Shown one piece after another: positions 18,064 to 26,751 of a stretch of DNA of 64,000 nucleotides. Position 1 is the stretch's first letter; every line of letters begins with the position of its first letter. Location: positions 613,012-677,011 of the forward strand of contig LT599018.1 of NCBI GenBank assembly GCA_900079685.1, given 5' to 3'. Origin of the DNA: an uncultured delta proteobacterium. GTDB taxonomy: Bacteria; Desulfobacterota; Desulfovibrionia; Desulfovibrionales; Desulfovibrionaceae. Made by a program: the position numbers and the translations under genes. The notes under the pieces are model-generated. The model saw nothing but the letters and a program-made list of their open reading frames with translations. It did not search any database and was not told the origin of the DNA.

Positions 18064-19380
18064 ATGCGAAAGATCCTGCGTTTTTTCAGCCTTCCCGGCG
18101 TGTACATTGCCATCGTGGGCGTTCTGGTGCTTTTCGGCGGCGCGTTCCTGTGGCGGGGCATGGTTGTTCCGCAAGGGAACATGGCAGCGCAAACATCCGG
18201 CGGCCGCCAGGGTTCCCAAGCGCAACCCGCCGTGCTGGCGGAACCGGGCGGCGATGCGCGCGCCTCCGTTTCCCGCGCGCTGCTCAATATGGTTGACCTC
18301 GCCTACGAGGAGCCGTTCGAGATGCACCTCGAAGACGCGGTCAAGCAGGCTGACTTCGCCCTGGTCCAGGCCATGCTGCGGAGCAACATGCCCCTGGACG
18401 ACGCGGTCATGGAAAAGGCGGAACTGCGGCACAACGAGGATGGGCCGTACCATTTTCAGCGGATCCGCCTGAACGTCGGCAGCGACCCTCTGCCGTTCAT
18501 CACGACGCTGCACGAATCCCTCAGGGCCTGGGCGGAAAACGCCGAGGTCTCACGCGCCGGGGACGCCCTCCCGAACGGCCGGGGGGAGCTCTGGACCATC
18601 AACGTCAACGACGTCGTGACCCATGAGCTTGTGCTCGCATCGTTGCCGCCTTCCCGGCCGGGAACGGCGGGAGACGGGCCGGGGAGGGTGTTGCGGCGTC
18701 GTGAACCCGGCGGCGCGGCGCGGCTCGCCATCGTCATCGACGATATCGGCGAGGACATGGCGGCGGCCAGAGCATTGGCGCATCTGCCGTACCCCGTGAC
18801 CTTCGCCGTCTGGCCGCGCAGCACCAATGCGCGCAAGGCCGCGGAACTGGGGCACGCCGCCGGGCGCGACATCCTCATCCACCAGCCCACCGAACCCATG
18901 AAGTATCCGGAAGTGCAGCCGGGGCCGGGGGCGCTATTCACCTCGCTGACGGATCAGGAAATAGAGGCGCGGGTAGCGGATTCCCTCACGCGGGTGCCGC
19001 ACGCCATAGGCATGAACAACCATATGGGGTCCCGGTTCACGCGGGATAAACGCGCGGCCGCCGCCATGGTCCGCCCCTTGAAAAACCACGGTTTTTTCGT
19101 GCTCGACAGCATGACGCATCCCGGCTCGGTTCTGCATGCGGAGGCGTTGCGCCTCGGCATCCCGGTGCTTAAACGCGACGTTTTTCTCGACGCCCTGCCG
19201 GGGAAGGAAAATGTCGTGCGCCAGTTGCGCAAGGCGGAAAACATCGCGCTCGTCACCGGCAGCGCCGTGGCGATAGGCCATCCTCTCCCGTACACTCTCG
19301 CCGCCCTGAAAGAATGGGGGGCCCAGCGGAACGCCCAGGTCGAGCTCGTCAAACTCTCCGATCTTCTTTTTTCGCCCTGA
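18064..19380 (+). CDS. Divergent polysaccharide deacetylase family protein
   Basis: A 438-residue protein with one N-terminal membrane helix (VYIAIVGVLVLFGGAFLW), a roughly 200-residue variable periplasmic region and a C-terminal divergent polysaccharide deacetylase domain (YibQ/DUF610 type). The domain starts at RLAIVIDDIGEDMAAA and continues with HPxxPxx-like LIHQPTEPMKYP, GMNNHMGSRFT and VLDSMTHPGS, retaining the Asp-Asp and His positions. The envC-ctpA-yibQ order is widespread and implies a role in cell-wall remodelling; the reaction is not established. Confidence 0.8.
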   Translation: MRKILRFFSLPGVYIAIVGVLVLFGGAFLWRGMVVPQGNMAAQTSGGRQGSQAQPAVLAEPGGDARASVSRALLNMVDLAYEEPFEMHLEDAVKQADFALVQAMLRSNMPLDDAVMEKAELRHNEDGPYHFQRIRLNVGSDPLPFITTLHESLRAWAENAEVSRAGDALPNGRGELWTINVNDVVTHELVLASLPPSRPGTAGDGPGRVLRRREPGGAARLAIVIDDIGEDMAAARALAHLPYPVTFAVWPRSTNARKAAELGHAAGRDILIHQPTEPMKYPEVQPGPGALFTSLTDQEIEARVADSLTRVPHAIGMNNHMGSRFTRDKRAAAAMVRPLKNHGFFVLDSMTHPGSVLHAEALRLGIPVLKRDVFLDALPGKENVVRQLRKAENIALVTGSAVAIGHPLPYTLAALKEWGAQRNAQVELVKLSDLLFSP

Positions 19381-19476
19381 AACGGCGTATCGTCCGTCCG
19401 GGGCTTGCCTTATGCCGTCCATGGGAGCATAACAAAACTGTAAGGGCCTGTTTGATCTGATTTTACGGGAGCCTGC

Positions 19477-20622
19477 ATGGACAAGAAAACAGCGATCATT
19501 CATTGCGGCGTGGACCGCGACCCGCAGACGGGCGCGGCTGGCGTGCCGTTGTATCTCGCGTCCACCTACCACCAGCCGGACGTGGCCGAACACCAGGAAT
19601 ACGCCTATTCCCGCGTGAGCAACCCCACGCGCGGCGCGGTGGAAAAAGCCCTGGCCGAGCTTGAGGGCGGCGCGGCGGCGTTTGCCTTTTCCTCGGGCAT
19701 GGCCGCCATCGCGTCATCGTTTCTGCTGTTCAGGCCGGGAGATCACGTCCTGGTCGCGGACGCCCTCTACGGGGGCACCTTCACGGCGCTGACCAAGCTG
19801 TTCAGCAACTGGGGCCTTGAAGCGACCTTTGTGGACATGACCGACCTCGACGCCGTCAAAAAGGCGATCCGCCCGGCGACGAAGTGCCTGTATATCGAAA
19901 CGCCTTCCAATCCGCACCTTGCCATCACGGATCTTGCCGGGGTGGCGGCCATCGCCCGCGAGTACGGCCTGTTGACCATGATCGACAACACCTTTGCGAC
20001 GCCGTACCTGCAGACACCCATGGAATTCGGGTTCGATCTTGTGCTGCACAGCGCGACCAAGTTTTTAAACGGGCACAGCGACGTGCTTGGCGGGTTCATC
20101 GTCGCGCGCACGCCGGAGCTGGCCCAACGGATTCATTTTCTCCAGGTCGCGTTCGGCGCGGTTCTGGGCGTTTCGGATTCCTGGCTCCTGTTGCGGGGGC
20201 TGCGCACCCTGGCCGTGCGGATGGAGGCGTCCCAGGCGAGCGCCGCCGTTCTGGCCCAAAAACTCTCCGAACTGCCGGAAGTAAAGGCCGTGTTTTACCC
20301 GACGCTGCCCGGCCATCCGGGCCGTGACATCCATATGCGCCAGGCGCGGGGCGGCGGGGCGGTTCTTTCCTTTGAGCTGAGGGACGGGGCAATGGCGCGG
20401 GAGTTCCTCCGCCGGGTCACGCTGCCCCTGGTCGCCGTCAGCCTTGGGGGCGTTGAGAGCATCATGAGTTACCCCGTGACCATGTCGCACGGCAGAATGC
20501 CCGAGGAAGAGCGGTTGCGCCGGGGCATCACCGACTCCCTGATCCGGTTCTCCGTCGGGCTGGAGGCCCCGGAGGACCTTCTGGCCGATATCACCGCCGC
20601 GCTTGCCGCGTGCCGTTCATAG
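19477..20622 (+). CDS. Cystathionine gamma-synthase/lyase family PLP enzyme
   Basis: A 381-residue trans-sulfuration enzyme. The PLP lysine is in LHSATKFLNGHSDVLGG; other landmarks are YSRVSNPTRGAVEKALAELE, the PLP phosphate region FSSGMAAI, and the C-terminal LGGVESIMSYPVTMSH. Substrate choice (gamma-synthase, beta- or gamma-lyase) cannot be read from these motifs. GGGAG precedes the ATG. It is followed after 8 bases by a cysteine-synthase homologue, so the pair interconverts homocysteine, cystathionine and cysteine. Confidence 0.88.
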   Translation: MDKKTAIIHCGVDRDPQTGAAGVPLYLASTYHQPDVAEHQEYAYSRVSNPTRGAVEKALAELEGGAAAFAFSSGMAAIASSFLLFRPGDHVLVADALYGGTFTALTKLFSNWGLEATFVDMTDLDAVKKAIRPATKCLYIETPSNPHLAITDLAGVAAIAREYGLLTMIDNTFATPYLQTPMEFGFDLVLHSATKFLNGHSDVLGGFIVARTPELAQRIHFLQVAFGAVLGVSDSWLLLRGLRTLAVRMEASQASAAVLAQKLSELPEVKAVFYPTLPGHPGRDIHMRQARGGGAVLSFELRDGAMAREFLRRVTLPLVAVSLGGVESIMSYPVTMSHGRMPEEERLRRGITDSLIRFSVGLEAPEDLLADITAALAACRS

Positions 20623-20630
20623 GAGGTTTT

Positions 20631-21584
20631 ATGGCACTTTTTGATTCCTATGCCGCCATCATCGGCAACACCCCCATGATCCGCCTGCAACGCGCCATGG
20701 GTGCAAACGCCATCGTCTTCGGCAAGATCGAAGGGGCCAACCCCTCGTCCTCCGTTAAGATCCGGGGGGCCGCGGCCATGATCCGGGACGCGGAGGAACG
20801 CGGCCTGCTCAAACCCGGCATGCGCATTATCGAGCCCACCAGCGGCAACATGGGCATCGCCCTCGCCGCGCTGGCTGCCGCCAAAGGGTATGAGCTGACC
20901 CTCGTCATGCCGGAAACCGTGAACGTGGACCGGCGGCGGCTGCTCCTGTCCCTGGGGGCCAAGCTGATCCTGACCTCCGAGACCACGGGCATGATCGGCG
21001 CGTTACGTAAGGTTGAGGAAATAGCCAGATCCAAGCCGGACGGGTATTTCAGGCCGCGCCAGTTCAGCAACCCGGTTCACGTCCAGGTTCACGAGGAATG
21101 CACCGGGCCGGAAATATGGAACGACACCAACGGCGCGATCGATGTGCTCGTCGCCGGCGTCGGAACCGGGGCCACATTGACGGGCGTTGCCCGCTACATC
21201 AAAAAGACAAAAGGGAAAAACATCACGGTGGTCGCCGTGGAACCCAAGCGCAGCCCCGTTATCAGCCAGCACTTGGCCGGGGAACCTCTGGCGCCCGGCC
21301 CGCACAAGGTTCAGGGGCTCGGCGCGGGGTTTATCCCGGATATCCTGGACGTCAGCCTGATCGACCGGGTGGAGACGACCGGAAACATGGACTCCATGTC
21401 CTTTGCCCGCACCCTGGCCAAGGAGGAAGGGCTCATGCTCGGCATCTCCTCGGGAGCCGCCGGGCTTGCCGCGTCGCGCATCGCCGCGTTGCCCGAATTC
21501 GCGGGGAAGACCATCGTCGTGATTTTGCCGGACGGCGCGGAACGGTACATGCGGACGCAGCTTTTTGAAGGCATAGAGAACTGA
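20631..21584 (+). CDS. cysK: Cysteine synthase / O-acetylserine-dependent beta-synthase family
   Basis: A 317-residue fold type II PLP enzyme. The internal aldimine Lys is in NPSSSVKIRGAAAMI, the substrate loop is TSGNMGIALA, and the phosphate-binding glycines are in GVGTGATLTGVARYIK. The likely reaction is O-acetylserine plus sulfide to cysteine; alternatively, with the adjacent trans-sulfuration enzyme, it could act like MccA, making cystathionine from homocysteine. The start at 20631 follows GGAGG. A strong terminator closes the two-gene unit. Confidence 0.87.
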   Translation: MALFDSYAAIIGNTPMIRLQRAMGANAIVFGKIEGANPSSSVKIRGAAAMIRDAEERGLLKPGMRIIEPTSGNMGIALAALAAAKGYELTLVMPETVNVDRRRLLLSLGAKLILTSETTGMIGALRKVEEIARSKPDGYFRPRQFSNPVHVQVHEECTGPEIWNDTNGAIDVLVAGVGTGATLTGVARYIKKTKGKNITVVAVEPKRSPVISQHLAGEPLAPGPHKVQGLGAGFIPDILDVSLIDRVETTGNMDSMSFARTLAKEEGLMLGISSGAAGLAASRIAALPEFAGKTIVVILPDGAERYMRTQLFEGIEN

Positions 21585-21600
21585 AAAAAGATTGCGGAAA

Positions 21601-21646
21601 ACGAGCCCCGGCCGCGTTGCAAAGGCGGCCGGGGCTCGTTTTTTTT
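21601..21646 (+). terminator. Strong intrinsic terminator after the cysteine synthase gene
   Basis: Perfect 15-bp stem (21601-21615 with 21625-21639), very GC-rich, followed by a run of eight T at 21639-21646. It lies between two convergent units. Confidence 0.95.
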
Positions 21647-21655
21647 CAGGAAAGA

Positions 21656-21853
21656 TTATTGATGTTCGTGTTCCGGGTTCAGCGGGTATTTTTGCTCCCC
21701 GGCCAGGCCGCAGTACCCGCGCCGCTGGTCGGAAGAACCCCATTTCGGCTCGGCCCAGCGCCAGGCGGCGCAATCTTTGCCTATACAGGGAGTCTTTTTC
21801 CCACCGACCAGGCTTTGCGGGCAGGTGTACTGGTGCGCTTCGCCGCTTTTCAT
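21656..21853 (-). CDS. Small cysteine-rich protein, unknown
   Basis: 65 residues, MKSGEAHQY start. Cysteines are arranged as TCPQS, PCIGKDCAAWRW and RRGYCGLAG, giving four cysteines plus several His, which suggests zinc or Fe-S binding. Similar CxGxxCxAWRW-type small proteins exist in bacteria and phages without known function. The ATG at 21853 is preferred over the one at 21859 because AAGGAG lies at the proper distance only for the former. It follows marC by 13 bases on the same strand. Confidence 0.6.
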   Translation of the reverse strand: MKSGEAHQYTCPQSLVGGKKTPCIGKDCAAWRWAEPKWGSSDQRRGYCGLAGEQKYPLNPEHEHQ

Positions 21854-21866
21854 GGGCATCTCCTTG

Positions 21867-22448
21867 TTAAAATAACTGCCGGATGTTCTGCGTGAACAGC
21901 CGGACGGCAATGGCAATGAGGATCACGCCGAAAAATTTCCGGATGATGTAAATGCCCCCTTTGCTGAGGATCCGCTCGATGCGGTCCGCCATCCTGATGA
22001 CGAAATAGACCCAGGCCATATTGAGGATGAGCGCGGCCAGAATATTGGCGCTGGCGTATTCCGCCCGCAGGGAAAGCAGGGTGGTGAAGGTGCCCGCCCC
22101 GGCGATAAGGGGGAAGACCAGCGGCACGAGGGTCGCTTCTTTCATGGGGCCCTGGTTTTGGAAAATTTCAATATCCAGCAGCATTTCAAGGCCGATGAGA
22201 AAAATGACGATGGACCCGGCAACGGCGAAGGACTGGACGTCCACATGGAAGAGCCCCAGGATGATCTCGCCGGAATAGAAAAAAAGCGCCATCAAGGCAA
22301 AGGACATGACCGTGGCTTTGCCCGCGCTGACTTTCTGTCCCCTGGCTTTTAATAAGAAGATGATGGGAATGGAGCCGAGGATATCGATCACGGCGAACAG
22401 CACGATGAACGCGCTGAATATTTCCTTGGCGTTGAAACTGCTCAGCAT
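21867..22448 (-). CDS. MarC family (UPF0056) integral membrane protein
   Basis: 193 residues with about six hydrophobic helices (FSAFIVLFAVIDILGSIPIIFLL is the first). The family signature around VIDILGSIPIIF and the central stretch LVPLVFPLIAGAGTFTTLL are clear. Function of the family is unresolved despite the name of its founding member. It is co-directional with, and upstream of, the small Cys-rich gene. The start lies directly back to back with the upstream region of the plus-strand oxidoreductase gene. Confidence 0.82.
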   Translation of the reverse strand: MLSSFNAKEIFSAFIVLFAVIDILGSIPIIFLLKARGQKVSAGKATVMSFALMALFFYSGEIILGLFHVDVQSFAVAGSIVIFLIGLEMLLDIEIFQNQGPMKEATLVPLVFPLIAGAGTFTTLLSLRAEYASANILAALILNMAWVYFVIRMADRIERILSKGGIYIIRKFFGVILIAIAVRLFTQNIRQLF

Positions 22449-22633
22449 TGCCGGTTCCGCCCGCGTTTTGCCCCCGAAAGGGATTATTCCGGTATCCTAA
22501 GTATTCCGGCATGTTTTCGTCAAGGGGGGTGATTTACACTCGCCCTTGCCGCGCGGAAAGGGTATCAGACGGAAAAGGTCTTTTTGCAGCGACGTTCGCT
22601 GACAATTTTTCCGGCCATCCGATGGAGGTACTG

Positions 22634-23770
22634 ATGCAAAAGCTCTTTTCCCCCTGCGCCCTCGGCCCGCTGGCCTTACGCAACCCGGTTGCCTTCTTGC
22701 CCTTTTTTACCGGATACGCCGACGCGCGCGGCATGGTCACGCCGCCTCTCGTGCGGCATTATAAACGGATGGCCGCATCCGGCGCGGGGCTGATCGTGGT
22801 GGAGGCCGCCGGCCTGCGTCACAGCGCGTCGCCGTATGTGATCCACGCCTATGCCGAGGAACATGTTCCCGGCCTGGCATCCCTCGCGGAGGTCATCCAC
22901 GGCCAGGGCGGCAAGGCCGTTTTGCAGATCTGCCATCCCGGCCGCTTCGCCTTTGCTCCCGGTTGCCCGGCGCCGTCCGCCGTGGCTCCTTTCGGCAACG
23001 CGGCGGTTACTCCGAAGGCCATGACAGAGGAAGACATGGCCCGCATCACCGAGGACTTTGCCGAATCGGCGGCTATCGCCATGAAGGCCGGTTTTGACGG
23101 GGTGGAACTGCACGGCGGGACCGGGTACCTTCTGGCGTCCTGTCTCTCCCCCCGCACGAATATCCGGGATGACGCATACGGCGGCAGCGCGGAAAACCGC
23201 GCCCGTTTTCCGCGCCGCGTCTGCCGGGCCGTGCGGGAGAAAGTCGGCGACTTTCCCGTGGGGTACCGGTTCATGGTCAGGGAGTATCTTGAGGGGGGCC
23301 TGAGCCTGGAAGAGGGGCTCACCGCCGGGCGGCTTATCGCGGAAGAACTGCGGCCCGCATATTTTTCCGTGACGGCCGGGACCTATGAATGTTGGGCCAT
23401 GCTGGCGCGGGAAAAGGAAAAATTTGAACCGGGCTATATGCTCCCGGAAGCGGAAGCCGTGCGTAACGCGCTGCGCGTGCCGGTCATCGCCGCCGGTTTG
23501 CTGCAAACCGGGGAACTTTGCGAAAAGGCCCTGGAAACAGGGATGACCGACGCCATCGGGCTTGGCCGCGTGCTGTTCGCGGACCCGGACTGGCTGCGCA
23601 AAACGTCCGGCGAGTCCGCCGAGCCTGCCCGGCCCTGCGTGCAGTGCGATCTGTGCATGAAACAGGTCAGCACCGGCAAGCCCGTTTTGTGCAGCCGCTG
23701 GAAGAAAGCGGAGAGAGAGGCGGTCACAGACGGCGTCCCGAAGGAACGCTTCGGGAAAGCGGCGGAATAA
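22634..23770 (+). CDS. Old yellow enzyme-like NADH:flavin oxidoreductase
   Basis: 378 residues, the FMN-binding TIM barrel of the OYE family. Hallmarks: MQKLFSPCALGPLALRNPV start, VELHGGTGYLLASCLSPRTN, then DDAYGGSAENRARFP, and GLGRVLFADPDW. The C-terminus holds CVQCDLCMK and a further Cys, resembling the [4Fe-4S] motif of 2,4-dienoyl-CoA reductases, but the protein ends there, without their FAD/NADH domains. The start at 22634 follows GGAGG; an in-frame ATG at 22622 and longer upstream reading lack support. Substrate is unknown. Confidence 0.85.
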   Translation: MQKLFSPCALGPLALRNPVAFLPFFTGYADARGMVTPPLVRHYKRMAASGAGLIVVEAAGLRHSASPYVIHAYAEEHVPGLASLAEVIHGQGGKAVLQICHPGRFAFAPGCPAPSAVAPFGNAAVTPKAMTEEDMARITEDFAESAAIAMKAGFDGVELHGGTGYLLASCLSPRTNIRDDAYGGSAENRARFPRRVCRAVREKVGDFPVGYRFMVREYLEGGLSLEEGLTAGRLIAEELRPAYFSVTAGTYECWAMLAREKEKFEPGYMLPEAEAVRNALRVPVIAAGLLQTGELCEKALETGMTDAIGLGRVLFADPDWLRKTSGESAEPARPCVQCDLCMKQVSTGKPVLCSRWKKAEREAVTDGVPKERFGKAAE

Positions 23771-23777
23771 AGGGGTT

Positions 23778-23805
23778 GCCGGGAGGCGTTTGCGCGCCTC
23801 CCGGC
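23778..23805. terminator. Hairpin between convergent genes
   Basis: Perfect 11-bp stem GCCGGGAGGCG / CGCCTCCCGGC around a 6-base loop, midway between the oxidoreductase stop and the hydratase-like stop; no strong T-run, probably bidirectional. Confidence 0.6.
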
Positions 23806-23819
23806 GGAAAGATCTGGGC

Positions 23820-24692
23820 TTATTTTTCCGTAATCGTGAACGATATTTTCTCAAAGGGGAAGGTGGCCACATAGGAGCCGGGTTTGCCGGGGATCATCGC
23901 GCCAAGGGCGCCGGTCAGGAGGTACTGGTCTTTTTCCACCCCGCCGTTCCGGGCCACGACATTGTTCACAAGCCACAGCAGCGCGTCCCACTGGCCGCCC
24001 ATGGCATCCACGCCCTTGCCGCTGTTGACGGTTTCGTTGCCGCGCGTCAGGACGACGGCGGCGCCGTCGAGGTCGATGCTTTTGACGTCGCGGGGCGGGC
24101 CGATGATGAATTTATGCGTTCCGACCCCCGCCGCTGTAAGATCGAAGAAAAATACGCGGGACAAATCCGCGAAATAAATGCGCGGGATTTCGATGCAGGC
24201 ATGGACGCTTTTAATCATGCCCTGCAACTCGGCCTTGCTCGCAACGGGTTTCTTGATGGCTTTGGCGGTCTTGAAGGCGATTTCCGTTTCCAGCATGATG
24301 CCGGGGAAGGATTTGATCGTCAGGGCCTTTTTGGTGTCCGTCACGGGTATCAGCCCGCTTTTGAACAAAGGGGCGCTCGCCGGGGAGGGGGCCTTGAACC
24401 GTTTGATCTGCGGCTCCGCCGTCACCCCCGCCTTGAAGCCCACGATGGAGTCCTTGGAGGCCTGCATCATTTTTTTATGCAAAATTTCCTGAATCAGATA
24501 GGCATTGCCTTCGGTCTTTTCGGCTTCCGGCACGTCAAGAAGCGGAATGGGCTTGCCGGAAGCAACGGCATTGAATATGGTGTCGGCTTCTTCCGCGACG
24601 TTTATGCCGAACGCGGCCTGGGCGGGAAAGAGCAGACCGGCGGCGACCGCCAACGTCATAAGGAAACGGCGGGGCTTCATGCGGCACTTCAT
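23820..24692 (-). CDS. Exported 2-keto-4-pentenoate hydratase-like protein
   Basis: 290 residues. The N-terminus KPRRFLMTLAVAAGLLFPAQAAFG is a signal peptide. The rest follows the MhpD/fumarylacetoacetate-hydrolase-related hydratase fold: EGNAYLIQEILHKKM, IVGFKAGVT, PLFKSGLIP, GIMLETEIAF with the metal-ligand glutamates, and HACIEIPR. Cytoplasmic homologues hydrate 2-hydroxypentadienoates in aromatic breakdown; an exported version is unusual. AAGAGGTG precedes ATG 24692, and the start site is embedded in a 12-bp tandem duplication, so a second in-frame ATG lies at 24680. Confidence 0.72.
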   Translation of the reverse strand: MKCRMKPRRFLMTLAVAAGLLFPAQAAFGINVAEEADTIFNAVASGKPIPLLDVPEAEKTEGNAYLIQEILHKKMMQASKDSIVGFKAGVTAEPQIKRFKAPSPASAPLFKSGLIPVTDTKKALTIKSFPGIMLETEIAFKTAKAIKKPVASKAELQGMIKSVHACIEIPRIYFADLSRVFFFDLTAAGVGTHKFIIGPPRDVKSIDLDGAAVVLTRGNETVNSGKGVDAMGGQWDALLWLVNNVVARNGGVEKDQYLLTGALGAMIPGKPGSYVATFPFEKISFTITEK

Positions 24693-24849
24693 GCGGCACC
24701 TCTTCGGGAGGGTTGATGGTCCATCGTAAGCGCGTGGCTGGCCTGAACAATATCAGATAGGCTATCCTTGAAAATACCGCATGTCAAAAAAAGAATCTTC
24801 TCTCGTGAAAAAGAATGAAAACCCTAACGATTCCGGAGAGAAACATCTC

Positions 24850-26043
24850 ATGGACAGGGCTGCCGAGCGGGTGTGGACAAGGGATTTCATCCTGATCTGG
24901 AGCGCGCATTTTCTGCTGAGTCTGGCCTTTCACGCAACCATGCCGGTCTTTCCCGTTCTGTTGCAGGACCGTTTCGGCCTCGAGGGCATCGCCATGGGCG
25001 CGGCGGCGGCAAGTTACACGCTCTCCGCCATCTTGCTCCGCCCGCCTGCCGGGTATTTGCTCGACCGTTTCGGCCGCAGGAGCGTGTACCTGCCGTCATA
25101 TTGTCTGTTCGCCCTGGTTTTTCTTCTGTATCCGCTGGCATCGGACGCCGTTGCCGTCACCGGGGCGCGTTTCCTGCACGGCGCGGTCTGGGGCGTCGTC
25201 ATGGGGGCCGCCAACACGGCGGCCGTCGACCTGCTGCCCGCTAAGCGGAGGGGGGAGGGGATAGGCTACTTCGGCCTGGCCATGATCTGCAGCATGGCCG
25301 CCGGGCCCGGCATAGGCCTGTACTGCGTGGAAGCGTTCGGGTTTGACGTCTTGTTCCGGGGCGCTTTTCTTCTGACCCTGGCGGGGTTCGCCGTGGTTCT
25401 GCCGTTGCGTTTCCCGGATATTCCGCGAAGCGACAGGCCCTTTGCCCTCACGGCCCTTTTTGAGAAAACAAGCCTGCCCGCGAGTTTGGCCGTGTTGATC
25501 TTCTGCGTGCCCTTCGGCGCGGTGAACAATTATTCCGGCCTGTTTTCCCGAAGCATTCCCGGCGCTTCGGCAGGGGTATTTTTTCTTTGTCTGGCGATCG
25601 GCACCGGCATTACCCGGCTTTTTTCCGGGCAACTGTTCGACCGCGGCGGCCCGTCGCGCATCATGCGTTCCGCGTACGCCATATTGCTGGCCGGTTGCGC
25701 GCTCATGGTCGCTTCCGGCCTGTTGCCGTGGGGGGCTGTCTCTTTCAGCGCGGGCGGGCTGTGCATCGGCATGGGCTTCGGCATCGCGGTTCCCGTGATC
25801 CAGGCCATGGTCAACGCCCTGGTTTCCCCCCAGCGCCGGGGAGCGGCCAATTCCACAATGATGACCGCCTTTGACCTGGGCATCTGCCTGGGGCTTTTGA
25901 CCACGAGCCACCTGTACGCCACGGTCGGCGTTTCCGGAACCTACGGCGTTCTATGCGGTTGCATCGTTCTTTCCGCGTTGGTCTTTTTCCTTTTCGCCCT
26001 GCCTCGATATGTGAAAGACCTGGCCGGGCAAGGAAAAACCTGA
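24850..26043 (+). CDS. Major facilitator superfamily transporter
   Basis: About 397 residues with twelve hydrophobic helices. The MFS loop 2-3 motif is present as GYLLDRFGRRSVYLP, and a related motif GQLFDRGGPSR occurs in the second half. The substrate cannot be inferred; the sequence resembles drug or metabolite efflux carriers. The frame extends to ATG 24781, but GGAGAG lies before ATG 24850 and the added residues are very polar. It is divergent from the exported hydratase gene. Confidence 0.82.
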   Translation: MDRAAERVWTRDFILIWSAHFLLSLAFHATMPVFPVLLQDRFGLEGIAMGAAAASYTLSAILLRPPAGYLLDRFGRRSVYLPSYCLFALVFLLYPLASDAVAVTGARFLHGAVWGVVMGAANTAAVDLLPAKRRGEGIGYFGLAMICSMAAGPGIGLYCVEAFGFDVLFRGAFLLTLAGFAVVLPLRFPDIPRSDRPFALTALFEKTSLPASLAVLIFCVPFGAVNNYSGLFSRSIPGASAGVFFLCLAIGTGITRLFSGQLFDRGGPSRIMRSAYAILLAGCALMVASGLLPWGAVSFSAGGLCIGMGFGIAVPVIQAMVNALVSPQRRGAANSTMMTAFDLGICLGLLTTSHLYATVGVSGTYGVLCGCIVLSALVFFLFALPRYVKDLAGQGKT

Positions 26044-26071
26044 TGCGGACGCGGGACGGCGGATATCACCA

Positions 26072-26100
26072 TTGACAGGGGGCGTGGATTGTTCTTTGAT
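26072..26100 (+). promoter_or_regulatory. Candidate sigma70-type promoter for the FMN reductase gene
   Basis: TTGACA at 26072-26077, 17-base spacer, TTTGAT at 26095-26100; the gene starts 66 bases further. A short dyad (TCCTCTTT / AAAGAGAGGA) lies between. Confidence 0.45.
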
Positions 26101-26166
26101 GCACCGTTTGCCTGAAAAAATATCCTCTTTTCACTCTGAAAGAGAGGAAAATCCCGGAGGATACCC

Positions 26167-26718
26167 ATGAAAAAACATGTTTTGATCGTGACCGGCAGCC
26201 CCCGCAGAGGCGGGAACAGCGACCTTCTCGCCGACGCCTTTGCCAAGGGCGCGCTAGGGGCTGGCCATGACGTCATGCGGTTTTCGAGCGCCAAAGACAA
26301 GGTAACCGGCTGCATCGCCTGCGATACCTGCTGGAGCAAGGGAAAGCCCTGTTCCTTTGACGACGGCTTTGACACGCTCGCCCCCATGCTGGAGCAGGCG
26401 GATACACTCGTGCTGTGCGGGCCGCTCTACTGGTTTTCCTTCAGTGCGCAGTTGAAAGCCGCCATCGACAAGCTGTACGCCTACATGAAGCCGCAATGCC
26501 CGCGCAAATTGACAATAACGGAGTCCGCGCTCCTGATGTGCGCCGAGGACACGGATATGAACGCCTTCAACGGCCCGGTCGCTACCTATAATTCCATTCT
26601 GGGATATCTCGGCTGGCAGGACAGGGGAATGCTGCTCGTGCCCGGCGTGAACGCGAAAGGCGATATCCTGAAAACGGACGCCCTTGCTCTCGCGGAAAAG
26701 ATGGGGAGCGAAATGTAA
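26167..26718 (+). CDS. NADPH-dependent FMN reductase / flavodoxin-fold protein
   Basis: 183 residues with the flavodoxin-like fold. The FMN phosphate loop is VTGSPRRGGNSDLLADAF, followed by a CIACDTCWSKGKPC cysteine cluster as in iron-sulfur flavoproteins and their relatives, and the flavin-contact segment CGPLYWFSFSAQLKAAID. GGAGG precedes the ATG. It is convergent with arsM. A role in redox defence or quinone/azo reduction is possible but not shown. Confidence 0.8.
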   Translation: MKKHVLIVTGSPRRGGNSDLLADAFAKGALGAGHDVMRFSSAKDKVTGCIACDTCWSKGKPCSFDDGFDTLAPMLEQADTLVLCGPLYWFSFSAQLKAAIDKLYAYMKPQCPRKLTITESALLMCAEDTDMNAFNGPVATYNSILGYLGWQDRGMLLVPGVNAKGDILKTDALALAEKMGSEM

Positions 26719-26751
26719 AAGGCAGCCCGTCATGGAGCTGCCTTGCTGATG

